From positions 15,001-65,000 of the forward strand of contig MCFG01000091.1 in the NCBI GenBank assembly GCA_002104895.1: a DNA stretch of 50,000 nucleotides, written 5' to 3'. The notes beneath the pieces were generated by a model. It saw only the letters and a list, made by a program, of their open reading frames with translations, was not told the origin of the DNA and made no database searches. Each line of letters opens with the position of its first letter. The first letter of the stretch is position 1. The position numbers and the translations under genes were made by a program. The stretch is from Anaeromyces robustus (lineage: Eukaryota; Neocallimastigomycota; Neocallimastigomycetes; Neocallimastigales; Neocallimastigaceae). Shown piece after piece: positions 11,816 through 23,771 of the stretch.

Positions 11816-12700
11816 AGTTATTGAGAGGTGAAATAATTCTATATGTAGAAAATTAAGGGTTAGTATGGATTTATTGTTTTTATGTATTATTACACTACTT
11901 TACATCCTCCAGTAAATGATCTTGCTAAAAAACAAGGAATTAAAGGTAAAAACTATGATAAATATAAATTTTGGGATTCTAAACATATTATTATGTTGGG
12001 TTATGAACACTCTCATATTAATCTAGATATCAAATAGATAATACGTTTTACGCTATGGATATGTATATAACTCGAAAATAGCCTTTAAGAGTGGAAAGGT
12101 TTCAAAAGAATGCCCTTCTTATTGCCCCCTGCTGTTAACAAGGTGAGCAATCTTTTGAACATTGGATCTTTGATTGCCCTTTCTTTTCTCTTATTAGATG
12201 GAATTCACTAGATTTCATCAATGACCTCTTCATCACATTTGCAGACAAAATAAAGAGACACTCTTTATATAACAATTACACCTCAATCTTAAGAGTATGA
12301 AAGATATATCAACCATAAAATATATCTATTCCTTCTTGGTGGAACTTCAGCTCTAGAAGAACTGCACTTCGATAAAGGGGAACGGAAGCATTTAATTGAA
12401 CATCTTTACAAAAGTTCAAAGGAGCTTCCTGTTCCATACTTTGTTAGGGTTTAACAAAAACAGTACCAGTCATATACAGCTTTTTGGAGTTGTTATTTGA
12501 TCGGTATAAATCAACACTCATTATTACCAAGAGCGTCGACGTCGAATTGATAAGACATAATAATAATATCTCGAATCGCGATATTATTTCAACCATAGGG
12601 CCTTTGGAGTCATCTTCTTTTACTAGAAATGATGAAGATTACCCAAGGGAGAGTTTAGTGGACACCACACTGTCTTTAATTCAGATGTTAATAGTATCTT

Positions 12701-12735
<35 letters not shown>

Positions 12736-12821
12736 TTTTTATGATTTATGTTTATTAATATTTAAACTCAATAAAAATGATGTACAAAATATTTGGTTAA
12801 AAAAAAAAAAAAAAAAAAAAA
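11816..12821 (+). mobile_element. Decayed non-LTR (LINE-type) retrotransposon 3' end
   Basis: An island clearly less AT-rich than its flanks. Translation gives coding-like pieces in different frames, broken by stops and shifts. One begins LHPPVNDLAKKQGIKGK near 11901. Another reads GEQSFEHWIFDCPFF near 12145-12195, which matches the 'EH-hydrophobic-x-CP' segment after the reverse transcriptase domain of many L1-like elements. A third is an open piece of about 75 codons from 12484. The 3' end has AATAAA near 12769 and then A22 at 12800-12821, as expected of reverse-transcribed polyadenylated RNA. I found no convincing target-site duplication and no intact domain. The element class is inferred from one motif and the poly(A) end. 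A decayed host gene copy is the main alternative. Confidence 0.6.
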
Positions 12822-13787
12822 CTGGAAAATGTAAGTGTAAACCTTGATGTAAAAAATTGATTTAATTTCATTAATTCGAGGTTCAAAAGGAAAAAAAAAA
12901 AAAAAAAAAAAAAAAAAAGATCGATTATTATAATAATATATATAACTTTAATCAGTTTAGAATTTTTGAATAATATGCATTATATTATAGATTTTTGTTC
13001 TTCAATTTTTGAAATTTCATATAGATAAGAAAAACAATATATATATGATATTATATATAATAGTAAAACATTCTTAACATAAATGAATATATAAATAAGT
13101 TAATCTTTATTTTTATTTTTATTTAAGTCAATAGAATTTAGTATGGCTGAAATATGAAAAAAAAAAAAAAAAAAACTGTTTTTTTTTTTTTTTTTTTTTT
13201 TTTTTTTCAGCATAAAAGATTTCATTTCAGTAACAAAAATAAAACAAAAATAAAAATTACAAACATTTACAAACATACTTATTATTGGTTAAACAATAAA
13301 TAATAAGAAAGATTAAGTATCATTGATTAATAAAAAATTAAAATCAATAAAATTTTAATATTTTTGAAATATAAAACTGTTGATTTATATTCTATAAAAC
13401 TTATATAAGAATACAATAAATAATTAGTAGTAATGGAACTACTTTTTAATTGAATATTAATTTATTTATTATCATATAATCTCAAATTTTATAACCATAT
13501 ACATAATATATGGAATAAAAAAAAAAAAAAAAAAAAAAAAAAACAATTTTAAAACTCAACCATTTTAATTCGTATATATTTTTAAACTTCATTAATCAGG
13601 ATATAAAAGTATTTAAAAATTATAACAAAAAAAAAAAAAAATGAATAATTATTCACTAACAACATCTTTCAAGGGATATTATAATTCAGAATATTTTAAA
13701 TCATCAACTCATAATATACATACAAAAATTATTATTAAATTATTTAACTATATGCATATAAAATTATTTAAACTGAAATAAATAAAA
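12822..13787. other. Gene-poor AT-rich DNA with long A/T tracts
   Basis: No gene is visible. There is an A tract at about 12890-12918, a poly(A)-poly(T) inverted structure at 13146-13211 (listed separately) and another A tract near 13516-13543. Confidence 0.6.
13146..13211. repeat. Inverted A-tract/T-tract hairpin
   Basis: GCTGAA, then A19 (13157-13175), CTG, T29 (13179-13207) and CAGC. The flanking GCTGAA and TTCAGC are inverted, so the whole could fold into a long A-T stem with a very short loop. Confidence 0.7.
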
Positions 13788-13814
13788 ATGAATATTGCAT
13801 TAATTATTTATACA

Positions 13815-13955
13815 ATAATAATAATAATAATAATTATAATTATATATAACATATATATATATAATACAATAATAATAATAATAATTATAATTATATATAA
13901 CATATATATATATAATACAATAATAATAATAATAATAATATATAACATATATACA
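13815..13955. repeat. ~57-bp AT minisatellite
   Basis: Blocks of (ATA)n followed by ATTATAATTATATATAACAT and an (AT)n run ending in AATACAAT are repeated about two and a half times. Open frames across it on both strands are repeat artefacts of Ile, Tyr and Asn codons. Confidence 0.75.
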
Positions 13956-14654
13956 TATATACTAGAATTATTTAAACTTTGCAGATGCATTCTAATCACA
14001 AGTCAAAACTTAATAATTTTCTTTAAATAAATATATCCTTTTTGAAATATAAATAATATAATATATATTATATAAACAATTTATTTAAATAGCAATTTAA
14101 ATATTTACAAAAATACATATATATATATATATATATAAAAGTATTATAATATGTAGAATTTCTTTCTTCTAAAATAATATTTAACATAACCAAATTTAAT
14201 TTATTAAGAATTTATATTTTTTGTACACGACTTCAAGAATACAATTTATGCATATGTCTTATTTTTTTTTTCTTTTTTTTTTTTCTTTCAAAGTTATTCT
14301 TGATAAAATTTTCTTTCTTTTTATCAACTTTAATTATTATTCTTTTAATACAATATAATGAACTTTATTCATTTCATATTTAATATTAATAAATGAATTT
14401 TAATCTTGTTTCGTTTTTTTTTTTTTTTTTTATTTATTTTTTTAGAATATTAAAAAATTCTATATTATATACAATAGTTTCGACTTTAGAATAACTCTTC
14501 GATTATAAATATTCATATTGTTGTTCTAAACATAATATGCACAAAATTATATATTGTGCATATTATCAATTAAACATACAGATATATTTTAAATTGAAAA
14601 CTTTAATTCAATATTTTTCCGATCAAACTACTTCTATACCAGTCAGTAAATAAT

Positions 14655-14693
<39 letters not shown>

Positions 14694-15659
14694 TAACATA
14701 ATTAAATATATTATTTAATAATTAAAATGAATATTCTAAATATTATTAATTAAATATTTACTTAAAATACTGATAATTTTTTAGAATTATCAACTAATAA
14801 TAACATCTTGAAAATTCTAAAATATTTTAAAATAAATGTTTGTTTAAAGTAAACAATAATCAATAACATATATGGTTATAACAATAAAATAAAAGAAAAG
14901 AAAATAATACTATATATATTAATTTTTTTAATATTTTTAAATTTGATAAACTTTCACCATATTAAATATATATAATTAAGTATAATAATTAACATATTTT
15001 TATATAGTTTTTAAAATATATAAATATTACCAATAATTTAGATATTATTTATATATATATAAGAATATAAATATTATAAAATTTTAAATTTGATTATTTT
15101 GATAAATACAATTAAATCCATACTTTTATTGAAATTGTTTAAACAATTCGTATAATATATTAAAAAAAACAAAATATTTAAAATATACATATATTCCATA
15201 TGATACTTAATTAAAAAAAATAATTATTCCATAAAATAACAAAAAACGTATTTTAACGTTTTTTATTATTTTAAATTAATTTATTTTAATATTTCATTAT
15301 TATTATTTAAATAAAAAAAATAAATAAAATATAATAAAATATCAACTCATATATATAATTTTTAAAATATTTATAAATATTGTAGATAATTTTTTATATA
15401 AAAATAAATATCAAATATATCAATTAATTATTAAATGTAAAACTTAAAACTTTAACTAAAAAGTATAAATGCAAATTGAAATTTAATTCTTATTTAATAA
15501 TATTAAATTTTAAAACTATGGTTATTTTATTATTATAATTTTAAAATTATGGCTATTTTATTTTATTATTATAATTTTAAAATTATGGTTATATATATTC
15601 TTTTTATATGTTGAATATAAGAATAATTAATAGACTGAAATTTATTTATATAATAAATT

Positions 15660-15701
<42 letters not shown>

Positions 15702-16188
15702 ATAATTAAAATTAAATAATGTAAATGTAAATAAGAATATAAGAAAAAAAAATGTAAACTATATAAATACAAAACTAATAAATTTTAAACTTCAGATAAA
15801 AATAAAATTTTTATAGTTTTATTAACATATAGTGCATTAATTATATAAATAAAATATTTTAAAAATATAAAAAAAATAAAAAAAAAAAAATACAGAAACT
15901 ATTATTTGAGATATTTTTTATTTTAAAAATTAAGCGTTATAATAAGAAATCTAAGACTCTTCTTTTACTAAAAATTATAATTTAATAAAATATATATTAA
16001 AACTTTTAATATAGTAATATGAAATTCTATAATGTTATATTAAGACCTTTAATAAAGAAATAGGTTATTCTATAATTTTTTTTCTTCTATATTTATCCTA
16101 ATTTAAAAAAATATATAAAGTATTTTTAATAATTAAACTAAAAAGAAATAATTTCTTTTATTTATTGTTTAAAAAAAAAAAAGCAGAG

Positions 16189-16253
16189 TAACTGTTTTAT
16201 TATTTAATTATTATATATTATAATTATATAATAATTAAATAATTAAACAGTTA
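16189..16253. repeat. 65-bp palindrome (29-bp arms, 7-nt loop)
   Basis: The left arm 16189-16217 begins TAACTGTTTTATTATT. The right arm 16225-16253 is its reverse complement with one mismatch. The loop is TTATAAT. It could form a cruciform or be a small inverted-repeat element. Confidence 0.85.
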
Positions 16254-18782
16254 GCATTGATATTTTTTTATTATCTTTAAAAAAATATCTTTTTTTTATA
16301 CCTAAAAATCTCTAAACCTATATAGTTAATATATTTAATGGTGTTTTTTTAAATATATGAAATTTATTATGGATTAGAAATTTAAAGCCTAACCTATATT
16401 AATAAAATGGTTAAATTGTCCATAATAAAATTATTATACCAAAACAATATTAATAAATAATATTTTTAATTAAAAGATATATATATGTAGTTTAAATAAC
16501 TTTATATTAAATAATTCAATTAAAATAATAATAAAAAAAATTAATTTTTAATTCTGTAATTATTATAATAATAATATTTTTTCTCATTAAAAAAATTGTT
16601 TAAAGTTATTCTTCAATATTTTAAAAAAAAAAAAAAAAAATACTTTAAGTGTTGAAATATATAGAAAAAATGAATAAACTTAATTATATTTTAAGTTCTA
16701 GACTTTTTTTAATGTAATTAAAAAATAATTAATTCCCTTATTGAAAAAATATATTATTTGTATTTTTTCCCTCCTTTTTTATAATAACTATTTTTTATAT
16801 AATTATATATATTTTTATTATTAATTTGATAATAATTATATAAATTATATTAGTTTTATGTTTTTCTGTCATTTAATTATTAATATCACAAACATTATTT
16901 ATTATTGTTTATTTATTTATTAAAATGAAATATTATTATTAAATTTTTGTTAATAAATTATTCAATTTAATATATATCGACAAAACTGGTAAATATGTAT
17001 AACAAAATGCTATCATTAATATTTTATAGGACTTTTTGTGATATTATTTTCTTGGAATATCAGGAGTAATTATATCATTATATAAAATGGAAGGAGTTGG
17101 GGTTTAATTTTTATAAGTTGACTTTATGACTTATTCCTATTATTGTTACGATCGTATTAATAATTTTTAAAAGATAGATATGAAGGAATTTGAATTTGTA
17201 ATTAACAAGAATTTAATGATTTATTTTTATTACATACTTGCTATCACTGTTTATACACCTGAATAAATTAAACTGAATCACTATTATATTTTCTTAGTTG
17301 TATGAGATATTATACTCAGTTAATTGAATATATGAATTTAATAGAGAATGAATAATTGTAATATCGTCATTAAATCATGTCTAAACTTCTAAACTCATTA
17401 ATCCGCTTTAAATCTTTTAATAATTATATTAACTGCTATTAATATCATTATATTAGGACTCAGTGATAAAATAAAAACCATATATTTATATTAATGTTTA
17501 TTAATATATATGATGGAAATTGTCAAAATGTAAAAATTAATTTTTCTATGTAATAAAATTTTTAATAAATATGCATTAATGTACATATATTATGTAAATA
17601 ATTTATGTACATTAATTAAAGCATTATTATTATTATTATACTTTTTTATGTTAATTATAAAAAACAAAATTTAATAATATTTATGATTTATTATTAATAT
17701 ACTTTTTTATGTTAATTATAAAAATTTTTAATAGTATTTATGATTTATTATTAATAAGATTAATTAAAAAATTTCAATTTTTTTAATTTATATATAAAAA
17801 TATATATAATATATGAATAATATAAATACAATATTATATATAATATTTATTTGTAATGTAGAAAAATGTTTATATTTATATTATTATTTTTTAAGATTTA
17901 ATATAATATATATTAAATGGAAATTATTTATATATATAATGAATTTAAAGTATAAATTAAACTTTTTAAATTTCATCAAAAAAATTACCAATAGTTGGAA
18001 GTGTTACACAATATAATATTTACCATCTTTTTTTAATTGACCAATTTTATATACTCAATAGTATTTAATTTAATGTGAAAATATATAATTTATATATGTT
18101 ATAATATAATATAAGTATAATGTATTATATATTATTTTTTATGTTGATATAATTTTTTTAAGTTTTTTTTTTATTTCATAAAAAAACAAATTTAATTATT
18201 ATTATTATTTTTATTTTTTGTAATGTTTTGTATTGTAATATTAATAATTATCTAGTTATAAATTTAAATTTTTAATTAAACAATGGAAATACTAATTAAG
18301 TACAAATACAAAATAAAATGAAAATAAAAAAAATAAAACAAAAAATAAAAAGGACATTTTTATTATTTTTATTCTGTATCATCCGCTATAAATTAAATAA
18401 TAATTTCTATTTATGTATAAGCGAATGACCCTTTTTTGGAAGTAAATTATAGAATTTCCATAATATCTTTTATTGTAATTACCAAATATGGTATTATTAT
18501 ATATAAATTTTTCAAGGAACAAAACGTGTTCTTTATTACGGATGTATACGTTTTTAAAATATTGTATTGTATAATTAGAATAATTGAAAAAATAATTACT
18601 AAATGCATATTGAAAAGCCTTTTATATTATTATTTATTATTATTTTTCCTATTATTATTAATAAAATAAAACTTAAAATCATTATTACTGAATGAAAAAA
18701 GACATTTTATGAAATTATGAAATGAAATAAAGAATATATAGACAAGAATAGTTCATATATGGATTAATTAAAATAGAATTTT

Positions 18783-18817
18783 AAATCTATGCTATATTAT
18801 AATTATAGCATAGATTT
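18783..18817. repeat. 35-bp palindrome (14-bp arms, 7-nt loop)
   Basis: AAATCTATGCTATA at 18783-18796 is perfectly inverted at 18804-18817. The loop TTATAAT is the same as in the 16189-16253 palindrome. Flanking bases extend the symmetry imperfectly. Confidence 0.85.
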
Positions 18818-19003
18818 TAATTAAAGGCTACTATATTATATATTGGTTGAGTGGTTATAAAATATTTGAATTGAATAATACTATTTAAAATGATATTTTT
18901 AGTTTCCTTTAAATATTAATATATATTTTTTAGCCATAATTGAATTTTATTTATAATTACTAACTTTTTTTGACCATTTATAGAATTCATTTTTTTATTC
19001 GCT

Positions 19004-19037
<34 letters not shown>

Positions 19038-20822
19038 TTCCTTTGGCTAGTTAAAAATTTTTTATCAAATCATTTTCAAAATTAAAGAATAATAATAATA
19101 ATAATTTCATCAGATTATAATGTACAACATATATAATAAAAATACATATATATAATAAAAATGTATACATTAAAATTAAATAAATATTTTATTATAATTA
19201 TTAAATTATTGTAAATTTTATAAATTTATTTATTTATTTATTTATTTACTTATTTATTTATTTATTTATTTATTATATGTATAAAAACTGATTTATAGTA
19301 GATTTATAAGTAATATTCATTTAATTATTATTTATTGTTTAATTATGAATTTTTTTAATAAGCAAAAAATTTAGATGATCTTTTCTAAATATTTAATTGA
19401 TTTATTAGTAATGATTAATTAACCTTTAAATAGTTTAATTACAAATTATTCTATAAAATGTTATATAAAGACCAATCACAATAATAAAATTTTTGTTTAA
19501 TATGGTTAGGTTATTATTCAATTTTCATATTAATAATTGTATTGAATTATTAATAATATAAAAAAAAAATTTTTTTATAATATAAATATAAATATATTAT
19601 TTTATAATATATATAATACTAAAATATTGGTATAAAAGGAGATTTCTATTCTAAAATAGGAATTTTTAGTTTAATAATATATATATTTTTGACAATTAAA
19701 ATTAATAAACTTTTTTAGTTTTTCTTTTTATAATAATATTATAGGAATAATTTATATAAAAATTAAATTTTTAAAATTTATAATTTTGTATTTTTGTATA
19801 CATTATTATATGCGTTTTTTTAAAATTTTTTATATTTATATAAAATATGTAATAAATTATATATAAAATATTTAATAATATTTAATAATGTACTCTTTAT
19901 GTATGATTAATACATTTATGTAATAATATTTTTTGAAAAAAAGGCGAAATATCAAATACTTTTTTTTTTTTTTTTTTTTTTTTTAATAAATGGCTTAAAT
20001 AAATAAAAAAAAAGTAGTAGTTTGAAGATATTGATTTTTATTATTTCTATAAATCAATTGTTAAAATTTTAAACTAAATATCACATTTTCAAATGACAAA
20101 AGTAAAGTGTTAATTTTATTTTTTTTTTTTTTGTTTAAAGTAAAGAAATAAATAAAGTATATGAATTAGATAATTTTATTTAATTTTAATATTTTTTTAG
20201 TTACATGAGATAATATATAATTTATACTTTAATGTAAAGTAGATAATAATTAACATATTTAATTACTTTAAATATTTTACATTATTTAAAAATGTATTTT
20301 TTATTCTTTTTTTATATTATATGCATTAGTATCATTAATATTTTTCTAGTATATTAATTAATAAATATATTATAAGTTAATTTTGAAAGTTATAAATTTA
20401 ATAATTAAATATAAAATAATTAAAAATATGCTTTTATATTATTTATTTTTTTATTTATTAGCAATTAAATAATTATGAAGATTAATTTATATTTGTGTTA
20501 ATGAATTTATAATATATTTAACGAAAAAAATGAAAAAAAAATTCATTATAAACAAAATATTAATTAATCGATTTGTTTAGGGAAATTAAATAAAGTTTAA
20601 AAGTCATATATGTTTTGATTAATAATTAAGAAAAATATATATATTTTTTAATAATTAAGAAAAAAAATAACATTACAATTAATTTTGTAATTATTTTAAA
20701 TAATTTATTCATAGGAATTAACTATACAAACAAGAATTTCATTATGACTATATAAAAAGTTTTTAGAGTAAAATGATAATATTTAAATACTTATAATATT
20801 ATTAATTATAATTTTATAATTT

Positions 20823-20827
20823 TATAA

Positions 20828-20922
<95 letters not shown>

Positions 20923-21063
20923 AATAAATACATAAATAAATACATAAATAAATAATATATAAATAAATAAATACATAAATAAATAAATACATAAAAAAAT
21001 AAATAAATAAATAAAAAATAAATAATAAATAATAAATAATAAAAAATAAATAATAAAAAAAAA

Positions 21064-21103
<40 letters not shown>

Positions 21104-21190
21104 ATTAATAAATAATAAATAATAAATAAATAAATAAATAATAAAGAATAATAATAAATAATAAAAATAATAAATAATAATAATAAATCT
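20823..21190. repeat. (AATA)n microsatellite block
   Basis: Nearly pure AATA repeats run to about 20920. They then become mixed with ATAC-containing, AAT and AAAAATAA variants up to about 21190. No coding potential. Confidence 0.95.
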
Positions 21191-23771
21191 ATATTATTTA
21201 TGATTTAAATTATTATAATATTTTCAAACTATATATAACATATATTCGAATATAATCTAATTTATAATTGTAGTATTTTAATTTATTTATAAATAATTTT
21301 ATATATTAGTAAATATAAATATTTGAAAATTTATAATATATTCAATTTAAAGTGAATTCTATTTTATATATTTATTTAATGTATTATATTGAATATATAA
21401 TTTAAATATATTTTATTGTATAATATTGTAATATATGTTTTATTAAAAATTGTTATAACAATACTACAAAATTGAGTTTATTAATATATATAATATAAAT
21501 CAATATATTAAACCAATATAAATATATTACACTTAATATATTATATTAATATTTTGTAGCTATTAAAATATATAATATAGTATAATATAATAAAATATAT
21601 TATATTATATATTGGTAATATATTATAAAATATTAATAATTATTATTAATAAATATTTAAATTGACTATATTTACAAATCTTTCTTTTATTTCTAAATTA
21701 CTAAGCATAATTTTCTACATATAATAAATAATAAATTAACAATATAATAAATATCATATATATTGTATTATATATGGATATATATTATAATAGTAATATT
21801 ATTTAAATTATTTAATATTTAATTATATTTATATAATATATTATACTATAATGTAATATATATTACGTTTATATTGAAAAATTTTTATTCCTTTTTTTCT
21901 TTTTTTTTTATTATTAATTACAAATTTTTTTATTATTTGATAATCATAAATAATCATAAATATAATTATTATAGTTATTAATATTTATTATTAATATTAA
22001 TATTTAGCATTTAATATTTATTTATTATTATTTTTATCATATTTATAAATATTTATTTATTATTTTATTTAATATTATTATTAGTAGTTATTCTTGATTT
22101 GGAATTTTTTTTATTATTTTAATTATATATGTTTTTTTTATTTAATTTTTTTTTCTTTAATATTGCTTAATAATTATGTATTAATTCAATTAATACTTAT
22201 TATTTAATATTAATCTAAAAAATGTTAAATCTAGTTTTTTAGTATTAACATATTTAGATTAATTATCAAATAATATATAATCAGAAAGAATAAGTAAATA
22301 GATTATAAAAATATTTAGATGCGAAACAAAATTTTCAAAATATACTATTTTGTAAATCAAGAAAAAAAAATAATCAATAAGAAAAGAAGAGATTTTCAAT
22401 TTATATAAATATTATTAATTAGAAATTGAAAAACAAAAGAGAAAAAAAAAACAATCAAAGTATTATATATTATTTACAACATTTGCATATAAAATTTAAT
22501 TTAATCCTATTTTTTTTATTAATTAAAGATTCTATTATATTTTTTTTTTAAAAAAAATAGGAAAAAAATATTTTTTTTTATATCAATCTATTCATATTTA
22601 CTCAACTTTTTATTCATAATATCAAATAATAAATCTACAAAATATCATAATATTTTAATTAGATTTATTTTAAATATTTAATTAATCAAACAAGTTAAAT
22701 CATATATCATTAAAATTGAAGATGAATTATTTAAATAAGATATAGTATTTATAGAAAGTGAATAATTTTTTTATTTTTTTTAAAAAAATTATTGAATAAT
22801 AATTTCTATTTATTACATATATTTTATAAGTTTGAAATATATAAAAAAAAATATACAATATTTATCTATAATTAAAATAATATAGATATTTTATATTCTT
22901 TTTTTTTTTAATAAAAATTCATTATTTTGTTGTATGTAAATTATTTTTATAAAATTATCATATAATTATTTATTAATAATTCATAGAAAAGATTATTTTT
23001 TACAGTTTTTATTTTTTTTTTACTGAGAGTTCATTGACATTTTTAAACAACTTAATTTTAACAGAAGAAAAAAAAAAGACAAAAATTCAATGAATGTTTA
23101 CTACAATTTTTCAAAGTTAATAAAATATTCAAATAATATAATTACATTTTGAAATTCTATAAATTGGTAAGTTAATAATTTTAAAATTTTAGATTTACGA
23201 TTTTAAAATTATTAATTTATTATATATATATATTTTATAAAATATGATTATAGTTTTAAAAGGACTATTAGATATCAAGGAAAAAAAAAGTAGAAAAAAA
23301 TAATCAACTAAATAAACTTTATTAATTTAATTGCTAATAAAATAGAGAACAAATTTATTTCATAAGATATTTCTTAAGAAATATTTCTTAAAAAATAAAT
23401 ATTTTGAATACAACTATATAGAAATTAATTTATAAACTTTAGAAAGCACAAGGTTATTATTCATTTAATAACCTGTGTATTTCAAAGTTTAACTGGTAAT
23501 TTTACAAAAAAGGATTTAAAAAAAAAAAAAAAAACTTTTTTTTTTTTTTAAACTTTTTTTTTTTATTAACAATTAAGGAATACTAAATTTACATATTTAT
23601 ATAATAATATATCATTATATTATTGACAAAACAATTTTTATTATTAATTAAGGATTCCTGGAAATATAATAATTCTATTATTAAATAATTATAGAATATT
23701 TTATTATTTAGTTATTTTTAATTTCTTTAGTATAGAATATTTATTATAGAATTAATTTATATTAAGATATC
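21191..23771. other. AT-rich upstream region of the large Ser/Asn-rich gene
   Basis: No open frame of note. Its right end must carry the promoter and 5' UTR of the gene starting at 23772. A/T tracts around 23520-23570 (A-rich then T-rich) lie about 200 bp upstream of the ATG. A short inverted pair, AGGTTATTATT and AATAACCTGTG, lies near 23451-23477. Confidence 0.5.

Larger units (their letters stand above)
13956..20822. other. Long gene-poor AT-rich region
   Basis: About 6.9 kb without a supportable gene. Features are A tracts near 14661-14692, 15668-15700 and 19008-19034, a T tract near 19961-19983, and inverted repeats at 16189-16253 and 18783-18817. A slightly GC-richer island runs about 17030-17480 with no intact frame. 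Open frames of 60-80 codons at 17813 and 18436 are made almost wholly of Ile, Tyr, Leu, Phe and Lys, as expected by chance here. A gene split into very short exons cannot be ruled out by eye. Confidence 0.55.

Noticed and set aside
12484-12744. 86-codon plus-strand frame as an independent gene
   Set aside because: It lies inside the decayed retrotransposon-like island, ends in a T tract translated as Phe, and is better treated as part of that relic.
17813-18669. Frames of 67 and 77 codons at 17813 and 18436
   Set aside because: Composition is almost only Ile, Tyr, Leu, Phe, Lys and Asn, as expected from random AT-rich DNA; no signal or domain pattern.
19465-19510. ACCAATCAC followed by ATGGTTAGG, resembling the ribosomal protein start layout
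   Set aside because: The CCAAT element is only about 30 bp from the ATG and no conserved exon follows downstream.
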